This document shows positions 34,227-46,110 of a stretch of 64,000 nt of DNA, one piece after another. A program made the position numbers and the translations under genes. How positions within the stretch are numbered: the first letter of the stretch is position 1; the number at the start of each line of letters is the position of its first letter. This DNA is from Brasenia schreberi (taxonomy: Eukaryota; Streptophyta; Magnoliopsida; Nymphaeales; Cabombaceae): assembly GCA_036023115.1 (NCBI GenBank), contig JAYKKT010000076.1:124001-188000 (forward strand), given 5' to 3'. Under the pieces are notes generated by a model, which saw only the letters and a list, made by a program, of their open reading frames with translations, had not been told where the DNA came from and did not search any database.

Positions 34227-34739
34227 TCTTTACATTTCGGGTTTTCCCTTTGGAGTAGCGTAAGTTTGCATTGCATCTACGCCATACCACGAGGTAGGAC
34301 GCATATTGCATCAAAGCAACCCCCGCTCGAATTCGCCCATGTAGTGGAGTGTTCATAACACACAAACTAGGCGACCCAAAAAGGGATAAAAGAAAAGACT
34401 TAGGCACGTGCAAATCCACGTGATCTAAAACATGCAATCGCATCTTAAAGACCCGAAATAGACACCTCGAACCGTTTCGTAGACTTTCTCCCTAAAACTC
34501 GATTTTTGCAAAAGCGTACAGACTGACCCTTGCGCATCGGTGCAAGAAGGTCTGCGACGACAAGAGCTCACTTGCTCACAGTCACCACGTTTAGAAGTCA
34601 GTATTGATATATCTTCGCTAGCTTAAGTAAGCTAGCTGGCACGCCCTGTTTGTATACATAGGCCTTAGACGCACGATAAGATCCACTCCAAGCCACGAAA
34701 GGGGCGAAGAGGCGGGGATTTTCGCGCGTCTACAGAGAT

Positions 34740-34757
34740 TGGCACGCCCGGTGGGAC
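34740..34757 (+). other. el4 primer-binding site
   Basis: TGGCACGCCCGGTGGGAC, five nucleotides after the LTR. Confidence 0.8.
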
Positions 34758-34876
34758 GTGAGCCTTTTCAAAAATCGAGTTTACTTGTAGGAGTCTTGCG
34801 AAAATTTTATAAAGGTGTCGTTTTAACTTGTTTTCCTTGTTTTTCACTTAGGAAATTTTGAAAAAGCTTGAAAAGC

Positions 34877-37743
34877 ATGTCAAAATCCAATCCAAGTGAA
34901 GTGTCGAGCCAAGGCTCATGCGCATCAAGTTCTCACTCTAGGAGGATTTTCAAAAACAAAATAAAACTAGATGAAATCGAGGACTTGAGAAGGGAATTTG
35001 AGGCCAAAATCGATGCTCTCAGCCAAGAGGCTGAAGTAGGCGATTCGTGTTCATCAAACGGTGAACAAAGGCCTAAAAAGAAAATTGAAAAACCTCGCAA
35101 GCAAAAAGAAGCCTCCGTAATGGAAGGCAACCAATACCACGAGTCCTTCACACAAAAGGACCGTAAAGCCCTACAGCAGCTGCTGAAAGGGCAAAATAAA
35201 GAGAAAAGAAACTACGCCCTGTCTGATTTCCTTCCTATGGATTACAAAACAGACAGTGACGATGAAATACCGAACTTCCATCGGTATGATGGCATGGGAG
35301 ACCCTAGGTCTCACTTGCAGCTTTTCTCACGTCGAGCCCATAAGAAGAAAAAGGACTCGATGAAATGGGTGTATTGGTTACCTCTATCCCTTAAAGGCAC
35401 AGCTGCCAAATGGCTGGCTTCCTACGACTTAAGCCAGTTCGCTACTTTTGAAGAGTTAGCGAACTGCTTCATGCAAAGATTTGCACACAACGTGGAAGTC
35501 ACGCCAACCCTGAATACTTTAAGGGATACAAAGCAAGGCATGAACGAAGACGTGCATGCCTTCATTATAAGATGGAGGTCTCTTTTAGGCCAAGTGCGAG
35601 AGCCTATATCCGAAGGATGCGCAGTAATGCTCATCCTGGATAATTTTAAAAGCGAGTTAAAAACCCTTCTCTCGCTCCATGAGATTTCAACTTTCCATAA
35701 GTTGATCAAAAAGCCTCCCTTTTCGAAACCAACTTGCGAAAAGGGACATACGACCACTTATGGAAAGGAAGTGCCGTTCCCAAAACACGTGTGGAAAAGC
35801 CCATTGCATATGGGCTGCCCACAACGGACAAAGGGGCAAAGCCCCATAAAATCGCCAATGTCCGGGTGGATCCAGGCATGGCGGGCACTTCTAAAAATTT
35901 CGAAAAAATAGAAAATAAGAGAGAACGCAATTTTTCGAAACCAATTGAAAAACGGGAGTACACTCCGCTGGGGCAACCTGTGTCGGAGGTCCTAGACCTC
36001 CTACTTGCCCAGGGCATGATCGAACTCCCTGAAATCCCCGAAGGAGTCACGTCCAAAGGGGGGTATTTAAACCGGTTTTGCAAGTATCATCGGCTCAAAG
36101 GCCATGATACCAAACGGTGCTCTCTCTTCTAAATAAAATTGAGAACTTGATAGCGGAGGGCCGGCTCCAGGTCACTGCAGAATCTGAGCCACCTCAAGCT
36201 ATCTTCAAAGAACCCTTTCCCAAACACGCCAGTGGCAGTGGGAAAGGAAAGGAGGTATGTACCCTCACCATCTCCAAGGAATTAGCGCGAAAGCCCGAAC
36301 CTGGTCGACCTGCTTGTGCGCCCATCCTTGTACTATACAAGAGGCCCGCCCAAGTCGTCATTCGGGGACCATCAAAAGTGGAAACCCCGGCAAAACCAGT
36401 TTTGAAAATCCAAGGTTCTCCTCAGCTCATCCTTAGAGCCAAGTTTAGCGCGAACCCTAGGCTGGTCGTGGGGGAAGTCACTAGATCCGGGAGGATCTAC
36501 CAACCCCTGCACCTTCAAGGTGCTCAAAAGGTGGTCAGTGTGCCTGGCCCCTCAAAAGCATGTATCCCTAGTGGTCCGCCAAAAGCAGATAAGGACAAAA
36601 TCATCCTAAATCCTTATGATTTCGAAAACCACCTTTCAAAGATTCCTATTCACATGTCTATCCTAGAGCTTATCAAAACCTCGCCTAGGCATAGACTTGT
36701 CTTAGAGAAAATTCTAGAAAGGGCCAAGGTTGATTCGAACATAAGTCCGGAGTCCTTGTCTGCCCAAGTGGCTTTATTAGGAGCAAAATCGCCCATCACC
36801 TTTTCGGAAGATGATGTAGATAGACCCTACGAAACCCATAACCAGGCCCTGCATATCGAGGTGGTTCTAAACAACCACTCTCTGGACAGGTGCCTAGTCG
36901 ATGGGGGAGGAGGGCTCAACATCCTTCCACTTCACGTGGCGTACAAAATCGGAGTCACCTTGACTTCAGTGAACCCAAGCCCCATCGTTATCACTGGATA
37001 CGATGGGAATGCGTCTAGGCCTTTAGGATCCATCGAACTCCCAATGGAAACGGGAGGGATCGAACACACGGGGGTGTTCCATGTCTTGGACATCCACCCC
37101 CATTATAACCTGTTGCTGGGAAGACCCTGGATACACAGTTTGTGCGCTGTGCCATCCACCTTCCACAGGTGTGTCAAGATCCCTTTTAGGGACCAAGTCG
37201 TAGTGATCCTAGGTGAGAGTCACCCACAACTTCAGGGGATCACAAACTCCCCTTGTTTATCGAGCTCCCAGGCCCATGAGGCTAACCTGGGGCAAATTAT
37301 GGTTGAGCCACCTCGGCTCGTGTTGAACAACCCTAGGAAGGTTGTATGTGTGAAGGGGCCGCCCAAAGCAGGCCCCCTCCCGACTCTAATCCTCCTAGGA
37401 AAACCCAAGCGTTCCCTATTTCCAAAACCCCTAGACAAAAGGCCCTACGAGCCTAATATGGACGATAGCATGTTCCAGGACCACGACTTATATCCCATCT
37501 TTTCAAAAAACAAAAGGTCGTGGAACATGTTATTGAACATGGGCTACACGCCCTACAAAAGTCTAGGGGCACAAAACCAGGGTCTCCTAGAGCCCATCCT
37601 GCCTAGGGCCAACCCAAGCCGATATGGGATCGGCTATACTCCCCGAATACCGCCGGAGCCACCCCCTGTGACCACCTGGGTCAAGGGTGCCGGAGCCTGT
37701 CTTAGAAGAGACCTATGGTTTAGACCTCCTATTCCGAGTCTAA
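34877..37743 (+). pseudogene. gag-pro: el4 gag-protease, three small indels
   Basis: Collinear with the intact el3 protein but 4 bp shorter: one G is lost near 35711 (AAAAAGCCTCCC for AAAAAGGCCTCCC), one T near 36119 inside the zinc-knuckle exit, and two C near 37690 close to the C-terminus. The segments between are open. Gag domain, CX2HX4HX4C knuckle and the D-G-G protease site are all readable across frames. All three events sit in short runs or repeats, so sequencing error cannot be excluded in such a young element. Confidence 0.9.
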
Positions 37744-37856
37744 CCCATAGTGTTTTCCCTTTGTAGGTATGACAGAAGATCCCTTTTCTAAAAATACCAA
37801 AAACATTTAAAAACTTAAAATAAAAAAAAATCGAAAAACAAGAAAAACCAAAAACA

Positions 37857-40800
37857 ATGGAAAAGCAAAAACTCGAAAAAAGTGTGCTTTGTATAGTTCC
37901 CAAAGTTCTTGTTTTACAAAAACCCAAAAAAATCGAAAATTTGGAAAATACCAAAAAGATTTTGTACATAGCTGCTCCTGGTAGGACTTTGACGAAAGAA
38001 AAGGATTTCGAAAGAAACGTCGTCTGCATAGCCAGACCAAAAATTTCGAAATCACTTGAAAATCTAAGTACAAAACCAGGTTATTTTGAAAATCACGCAT
38101 CAAGTTCCCTCGGGTCTAAAGTCCACGAGAATGATCGAAGCCCAGAAGTGGATCCCCTTGAGGAAGATCCCACTTCGGAGCTCCCAGAATTTCATAGAAT
38201 TCTCGATTTTGAAAGACCTTCCCAATCAGTAGGAGGAGATTTCGTAGAGGTGAACCTAGGGGATGATTCCAATCCCAAAACCATCAAAATAGGTGCATGC
38301 TTGCATGAAACTGAAAAGTTAGCATTCATTGCATTTTTACGGACCTATTTAGATGTGTTTGCATGGACGTATGAAGACATGCCGGGCATAGATCCCAGCA
38401 TAGTCGAGCATCGTCTTCCCTTAGATGTAGGTGTAAAACCAATAAAGCAGAAGCTTAGGAAAATACACCCGAATGTACACACGCAAGTCAAAGAGGGTTT
38501 AGAAAATCTGCTAAAAGCCGGATTTATAAAACCCATTGCGTATTCTGATTGGTTGTCAAATATCGTTGTAGTTCGAAAAACCAATGGGAAAATTCGAATA
38601 TGCATCGATTTCAGAAACCTGAATAAGGCCACTCCAAAGGATAATTATCCTTTACCAAACATAGATTTGATAGTCGATAGTACTGCAAATCATGAAATGT
38701 TTTCATTTATGGATGGCTATTCAGGCTATAATCAAATCAAACTAAGCCCACGAGATCAGGGTAAGACCGCCTTCATAACCCCATGGGGCACGTACTGCTA
38801 TACAGTCATGCCCTTTGGTTTGAAAAATGCCGGCGCAACATACCAACGAGCCATGAACACGATCTTCCATGATCAAATTCACGAGCTTGTAGAAGTGTAT
38901 GTAGATGATCTCTTGGCAAAATCCAAAACCCGATGCACCCATATCGAATGTTTACAAAAAATCTTCAAAAGGCTTAGGCTTTACAAAGTAAAGCTAAACC
39001 CTCAAAAATGTGTGTTCGGGGTAGAATCAGGAAAGCTTCTAGGCTTTATGGTGAGCCAAAGGGGAATAGAAGTCGACCCCTCTAAGTGTCGAGCCATCAT
39101 AGACATGGCTCCACCCTCCAATCTCACTCAAGTCCGTAGCCTCCAGGGTCGATTACAATCTGTGCGCCGATTCATATCGAATCTGGCAACTAGATGCGAA
39201 CCCTTCAACAAACTGTTGAGGAAGGGTACGAAATTCTTATGGGATGACGAATGCCAAAAGTCCTTCGAGAGACTAAAGGCATACTTGGTTAATCCCCCCG
39301 TTTTGAATCCTCCAAAGCAAGGAAAACCACTTTTATTATACATCTCCGTGCATATAAACGCTTTAGGAGCCCTGTTGGCTCAATACGAGGATGACACCCA
39401 TAAGGAGTATGCCATCTACTATATTTCGAAAACTCTCTTGGCTTATGAACGAAATTATCAAGCCATGGAGAAGACGTGCTTGGCCCTAGTCTGGGCCTGC
39501 CAGAAATTCAGACACTACTTCCTAGATCATGAGATCTGGATAGTGTCCAAGCTTGATCCAATCAAGCACTTGTTCGAAAAACCCATTCTCACGGGTAGAT
39601 TGGGCAAATGGCAACTCCTTCTAATGGAGTATGATCTAAAATACCATCACCAGATCTCCGTTAAGGGGCAAGCCCTAGCAGATTACGTGGCTGACTTCCC
39701 CTTGGAGGACGCATATCCCACTCTTGTCGAAATGCCTGATGAAGGCATATTGCAAAACCATTTTCAAAACCACATTTTGGCAAATTCTTTTGAAAACCAA
39801 GTGTGGAAGATGCACTTCGACGGGGCACGAAACCAACGAGGGGCTGGTGCCGGGATCATCCTAATCTCCCCTGAAAAGGGCGAGATTCCCATAGCGGTCC
39901 GCTTAGATTTCGAATGTTCCAACAACGTAGCTGAGTATGAAGCACTCATACAAGGCTTAAGGATTTCGAAAACTCTAGGGGCATCATGCATCGAGGTCTT
40001 TGGAGATTCGCTCCTTGTCATAAACCAGGTTTTAAAAATTTGGCAAGTACGTACTGAAAAACTACTTCCATATCACGAGTTGGCCACTCGATTGGTCCAA
40101 TCCTTCCAGTCGTGTAAGCTCACACACGTGGGAAGAGAGGACAATGGCATCGCCGATGCCCTCTCTTCCTGGGGTTCAGCCCTGAAGGTCGATCCCATTT
40201 CAGGGACCAGATCTTTGGAAATATGGCATGCGCCCCATCCATCCACACACGACTTGGATATTTGCCAAAACAACCCAGAGTCTGTTGAAAAGCCCTGGTT
40301 CTATGACATAAAACAATTTTTAGAAAATGGGGATTCACCGAGGATGCCACATCCAAAGATAGGGCATTCATTCGTAAGATTTCGACCCGATACACCATTC
40401 TGGGTGGGGTCTTATACAAAAAGAGTTTTACCGGCATTCTGCTTAGATGTATCGACCTAGAGGAGGCTAGGATAGTGATGCACGAGTTCCACGATGGAGA
40501 ATGTGGAGGTCATGTTAATGCCAACATGATGGCGATGAAAATACTTAGAGGGGGTTATTTCTGGTCCACCCTGAAAAAGGATTGTCACGATCATGTTAGG
40601 AAGTGTCATCCATGTCAAGTGCATGGGCACGCCATTCATATCCCTTCATCAGCATTGCATTCCGTGGTCAGCCCCTGGCCATTTACCATGTGGGCGTTTG
40701 ACATTGTAGGCCCCATATTTCCAAAGGCCTCGAATGGGCATCGTTTTATTTTAGCAGCCACGGAGTATTTCTCCAAGTGGGTGGAAGCCATTTCCCTAGC

Positions 40801-41542
40801 GAATGTGATGGGGCAACATGTGGTGGCTTTCATCCGGAGGAATATCTTGGCTCGATTTGGGGTTCCACGAGACCTTGTGTCTGATAATGGTACCCCATTC
40901 AAGAACGAGCGGATGGTTAAGTTGTGCAACACGTATGGCATAACTCACCACTTCTCCTCGCCCTACTACCCTCAAGGCAACGGCCAAGCCGAAGCCACAA
41001 ACAAGACTCTCATTGGTATCATTGAGAAGACCTTAGAGAAGGGTAGGAGGTGGCATGAGAAGCTGGATGAAGCCTTATGGGCTTATAGGACTTCCATCCG
41101 AACTCCCACGAATGCCACACCATTCGAATTGGTCTATGGCACAAACGCCATTCTTCCCATTCATACCCAACTGCATTCATTCCATACATCCATTGCACTC
41201 GACCTCCCCCTAGAGACGCTTCAGCATGCTAGGATGGCCGAACTAGATTTGCTAGATGAAAGGCGACTCCTTGCTATGGATCATGCTCGTGCATACCGGC
41301 AAAGGATAGCCCGACATTATAGCAAACACATGAGACCTCGCCACTTTGAAGTGGGAGATCTGGTCTTGAAAACCATCCACCATCGTGGCCCACACCCCCT
41401 AGGCAAGTGGCGCCCCAACTGGGATGGACCCTATGTTGTGCGAGCAACCACTACGAACAATTCGTATTGGTTGATCGATGTAGAAGGTAGGAATTTAGCA
41501 GATCCTATCAATATTCAATACTTAAAGAGGTATCATGTGTAG
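37857..41542 (+). pseudogene. pol: el4 pol, single 1-bp deletion
   Basis: Same architecture as el5 pol and nearly identical in sequence, including private residues such as GRTLTKEKDFERN near the N-terminus. RT (YVDD), both RNase H domains and integrase are present. The frame breaks near 40329-40333 in the same G run as el3 (four G, not five), separating an 867-codon N-terminal ORF (37857-40460), whose last codons are out of register, from a 355-codon integrase ORF (40475-41542). A single restored base would give the full length, so the element is one indel from an open pol. Confidence 0.9.
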
Positions 41543-42715
41543 GATCTGGATTAAATTCCAGTTTTCGAAAATTTAATAGGGATAGCTGCCCTGAGACATG
41601 TGAATAAGGTGCAAAGGCGAACTCGTGTGACCCTGAGTGAGAGAATTCGCACTTGTGAAAGAGTGGAGTTTTCAAAATCGTGGTTACATTTCAAAATCCT
41701 TCATCTTACGAAGAAAGGCCTAGTTCAACATAGCAAGATACTTGCAAGTAGTACGTGCTATTTCTAAATAGGCTGATCTGGAATGGATCGAGTGTAGGCT
41801 TGGGATAAGTCCTCCCCTCTTCTCTTCTCCTTCCAAAAGGAAAACAAAGGCCCAAAATCAAAAGGGAATTTCCCATTTAAAGTCTCTTTCCAAAAGAAAG
41901 AAACCAGACTTCAAAAAGAAAAATCGATTCTCTTATAAAAAGAGGGATTAAAGAAAAAATACTCCCAAAGGGAGACCCTCTATGGAAAAAAAGGAAAAAG
42001 AGGCCAAAAAGCTCAAAAAGAGCAGTTTTCCGCCTTCTGTGCCTCAAACCACGGGACGCTTCAGAAGGGACCGTGGTATCTCTTTCCCATCCCTGGCTTA
42101 TCCCAAGCTAAAGCATGGTTCATTTCGAGGAATCCTAAAGTAAAAATAGGATTTACTTACTTGAATTTCATCTTGTTTGAGAATTCGACCTTTCGAGTAA
42201 GGCGTAGGAATTTGTAATGAAGCTTGTTTTCTTATAAAACCTCCGCTAGATAAGCGAGTGTTAAGGCTCAAACAAGGGCAAGCACGAAGAGCTTGAGATC
42301 CTTAGGATCGAGACTCAAGACAGTTGTCCCTTTTGTAAATAGCTTTTGTAAATAAGTTTTAAAAACCGAACATCGAACAACATAGGGTTTTTGCTCACTT
42401 GGAGCAGTAGGCCTTGTAAGTCTCTAGAGTTCGACCACACCTGGTCTCTGGGAGGTCGCCACTCTTGGCACCACACCCATGTCATCTGCATTCCACGCAT
42501 GGTACTTACATGAACATGATCCCATTTAGGACCAGATTCCATAAGTGAACCCTTTGGCGTGATATCTCCTCCTACCAGAGTTTGTAAAATTGAGATTTTG
42601 TTAAAATGGGACGATCCCATATTCTTCGTGGCTAGATCTAGGGAGACATTAAAAGGGGTGTTTGTCATCTTTGTCCTTATCCAAATCTATTTGGACAAGG
42701 CCAAAGAGGGGCATC
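41543..42715 (+). other. el4 3' UTR and polypurine tract
   Basis: Non-coding, with A-rich runs, the CCACGG/CCGTGG hairpin near 42050-42077 and the polypurine tract AAAGAGGGG at 42703-42711. Confidence 0.8.
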
Positions 42716-43551
42716 TGTAAACACCCCGAAATCCCACGAATTTCTCAAAATCCATCTGGTTTTATATAAGCAGCCCCAAAGGGCCATTTTGAGTTTGGAA
42801 ACCCAGGAGCCTTCCAAACAACCCTGTATATATGTTTTAAACTTTATCTTTCAAAAACATATGATATAGCTTTTGAAAACCCTTTTAAAACATGTTTTGA
42901 AACCCCGAAGTAGCTTGGCCTGATCAAGACAGGACCAGGAGAGCCAAGAAGAGCCCGGAACCGGAGCACCTGTCAAGCCCGGCGCAGCAACTCTTGCATC
43001 TGATTCACACCCCAGGATCTCGAACGTCCAAGACCCTGTTCTTATCGAAATAGCATTTGAAGTCATCTCCGGAAGGCAGAAACGGAGGCGGACGACTATG
43101 TTGGCGAAGACCCAACGCAGACGGAGTACTGATGCTGTCAGGCCCCGCACGAATCGTCCGTTTCGAACCCAGCTCGAAGGAGTCAGAGTTCAGTTTGGAT
43201 TGGATCTGGACCATATATATCCAGATTCCAATCCAAACCCATATGTGGACTTGGATTTGGATTTGGATCCAGAGATCCAATCCAATATCCATATCCATGG
43301 CCCACATCACCTTCTCATAAATGGAGGTGGGGCCCACTTGAAATTCACGTGGGATATTGGGCATGAGAGAGAGTGGGGGTGATAAATATCAAGAGTGTTG
43401 TATTAAGCTTGACTTGTGTGTCAAGTTTGGGTTTAATCTTGTGGTTTAGCCTAATTAAGTGGGTTTAAGCTTGTAATTAGCTAAAACCTAACCTAGGGCT
43501 GCACCAACATGGGGTGATCAAGGTTTATGGGCCATGCTAAGGGAGCTCCAT

Positions 43552-43810
43552 CACCTAAACCTAGCCAAAAATGCCTAAACCTAGCCTAAACCCCTAATCC
43601 ACCCCTAATCTGAACCTAATCACCTAACCCACTTCCCTAATCCCGGCCTAATCCCAACCTAATCACCTAACCCACTCCCCTAATCCTTCCCTAAACCTAG
43701 ATTAATTTCCCTAATCCTAGCCTAAACCTAGCCTAAACCACCTAACCTAGCTCACTAAACCTCACCCTCAAACCCAACCACCTAACCTAACCCTAAACCA
43801 CCCTTAGCCC
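43552..43810 (+). repeat. Degenerate telomere-like repeats, el4 3' LTR U3
   Basis: Same block order as in the 5' LTR of this element. Confidence 0.7.
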
Positions 43811-43941
43811 ACGATTTTCCCAAACACCTAGTTTTAAAATATCTGGCCCAATCCCATCCAGCCCACCTTATCTACATACTACCCTACCTAAGCCACCTCA
43901 CCACTACCCACAACCCAGCCCTAACCGACCTACCCATCCCC

Positions 43942-43949
43942 TATTTAAA
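43942..43949 (+). promoter_or_regulatory. TATA box of el4 3' LTR
   Basis: TATTTAAA. From here transcription would read out of el4 into the antisense side of the el5 LTR. Confidence 0.65.
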
Positions 43950-44894
43950 CCCCCCCCATTGTGGGCGGGTTTTCCAAGTGGGAACCACTTTCCACTCCCA
44001 GCCGGGCCCTCTTCCTCTCCCATCTCTCACCCGTCTTCCCAGCAGTTCCAGCCCCACCAGCCGCCACCTGCTCCGCCACTCTCCCTCTTCCATCCACCAT
44101 CACTGCCCCACCAGCCGGACGCCACCACCTCACTCAGCCGGGCCCTCTCCTTCTCCCATCTTCCACCAGCCGACAGCCACCTTTGCCGCCCCACTCCTTC
44201 CCATTCGGTAAGTCCCCCTAACTCCCTCAAAACCACTCTCTACCACCTCTCCACTCTTAGCCACCCATCTTCCCCTTAGCTCAGCCTCTTTGCCGCCACC
44301 ACCTAAGCCTAGCCGAACCTAGGATAACCCAAGTGGCTGGCCACTACTCAGCCACCACCTCCCATTCGGCCGACCTCCCCCTAGGCGTCCTCTTTGGCCT
44401 TCCCACTAGCTCACCTTTTAGGTCCAGTTTCCCTAAGTCCCTAACTTACCTAGTGACCCTAAGACCCACTTAGTCAGCCACTCTAAACTCCCTACTTGGA
44501 GGCGCCGCCCACTTGCCACCGGTCCCCTTCGAGGCGTCCATCCCGCGCCCCATTTGCAGCCGGCCAGCACTCTTGGTCACACACCTTCGCGGAGCTCCCA
44601 TTTGCAGCCCAAAGCCAAGGCCACGCTCAAGCAAGACCTCTACGGACCAGCTACTTGTAAGTTTCTAAACTCGGTCTTTAGTCATACGCTTGCTTGAAAT
44701 TCAATTTGATACGGGGTTGTAATAACGGAGCATAGTCTCCCCCCGCTTGTAATAACGTGGCTTGGCACAACCACACACGTGCACTCTCTTAGTCGTGCAC
44801 GATTTTGAACACACACGGGCCTAATCAGCCCCTAATATATAAGTGTACGTATATATTTCATTTCCGAAGGGTTTTGTTTAAGTTGGGTGTGTTG

Positions 44895-45523
44895 TCTTTT
44901 CAATTTAAACACTCTCACACACATTGAGCTTTCGCTCTTATTTGAAAGACCCAAGTAAGGGCCGACCTATACTATTTGGGTTTCATTTCATGTCGTGTGG
45001 GTAAGTCTTTCAATTTAAACACTCTCACACACATTGAGCTTTCGCTCTTATTTGAAAGACCCAAGTAAGGGCCGACCTATACTATTTGGGTTTCATTTCA
45101 TGTCGTGTGGGTAAGTCTTTCAATTTAAACACTCTCACACACATTGAGCTTTCGCTCTTATTTGAAAGACCCAAGTAAGGGCCGACCTATACTATTTGGG
45201 TTTCATTTCATGTCGTGTGAGTAAGTCTTTCAATTTAAACACTCTCACACACATTGAGCTTTCGCTCTTACTCCCAAGACCTTAGTAAAGGCCTTATTGC
45301 AGTTATATTTGGGTTTCATTTATGTCGTGTGTGTAGTACTTCAATTCAAGCACTCTCACACACATTGAGCCTTCGCTCTTACTCCCAAGACCTTAGTCAA
45401 GGCCATACTGCAATTTATATTTGGGTTTAATTTCATGTCGTGTGTGTAAGTCTTTCAATTCAAACACGCACCCACATTGAGCCTTCGCTCTTATTTGCAA
45501 GACCCGAGTAAGGGCTCATATAC
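44895..45523 (+). repeat. 110-bp tandem array in el4 3' LTR, 6 units
   Basis: Units start near 44895, 45006, 45116, 45226, 45338 and 45451, the same count and order as the 5' LTR. Confidence 0.9.
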
Positions 45524-45542
45524 ATAAGATATATACATATCT

Positions 45543-45611
45543 CCCTTCGGTTATTTCCCTTCGGTTATTTCCCTTCGGTTATTTACCTTCTGTTATTTCC
45601 CTTCAGCATTG
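45543..45611 (+). repeat. 14-bp tandem repeat in el4 3' LTR
   Basis: Four full units plus a partial. Confidence 0.88.
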
Positions 45612-46110
45612 TCTTTACATTTCGGGTTTTCCCTTTGGAGTAGCGTAAGTTTGCATTGCATCTACGCCATACCACGAGGTAGGACGCATATTGCATCGAA
45701 GCAACCCCCGCTCGAATTCGCCCATGTAGTGGAGTGTTCATAACACACAAACTAGGCGACCCAAAAAGGGATAAAAGAAAAGACTTAGGCACGTGCAAAT
45801 CCACGTGATCTAAAACATGCAATCGCACCCGAAATAGACACCTCGAACCGTTTCGTAGACTTTCTCCCTAAAACTCGATTTTTGCAAAAGCGTACAGACT
45901 GACCCTTGCGCATCGGTGCAAGAAGGTCTGCGACGACAAGAGCTCACTTGCTCACAGTCACCACGTTTAGAAGTCAGTATTGATATATCTTCGCTAGCTT
46001 AAGTAAGCTAGCTGGCACGCCCTGTTTGTATACATAGGCCTTAGACGCACGATAAGATCCACTCCAAGCCACGAAAGGGGCGAAGAGGCGGGGATTTTCG
46101 CGCGTCTACA

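Larger units (their letters stand above)
31347..34734 (+). repeat. el4 5' LTR (3388 bp)
   Basis: It runs TGTAAACACC to CGTCTACA. TATTTAAA 32573-32580, donors GT 32837 and 33286, 110-bp array 33524-34152, 14-bp array 34172-34226. The U3 sense reading frame seen in el2 and el3 is closed here by a TAG near 31682. Confidence 0.95.
31347..46110 (+). mobile_element. el4: complete, youngest retrotransposon (14,764 bp)
   Basis: 5' LTR 31347-34734 and 3' LTR 42716-46110 flank an uninterrupted internal region. Perfect 5-bp duplications aagac lie at 31342-31346 and 46111-46115. Comparing the two LTRs by eye I noticed only three substitutions and three indels (a CC, one 14-bp unit, and 9 bp near 45836), so insertion is recent. 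Gag-pro and pol are open apart from four small indels. Confidence 0.96.
42716..46110 (+). repeat. el4 3' LTR (3395 bp)
   Basis: Near-identical to the el4 5' LTR. TATTTAAA 43942-43949, donors GT 44208 and 44657. It has an additional 14-bp unit, a CC insertion near 44192 and a 9-bp deletion near 45836. Confidence 0.95.

Noticed and set aside
7583..46110. Tandem array of elements sharing single LTRs, made by unequal recombination
   Set aside because: It would explain alternating LTR and internal regions but not the doubled LTR starts, the inverted pieces or the matching 5-bp duplications. Nesting explains all of them.
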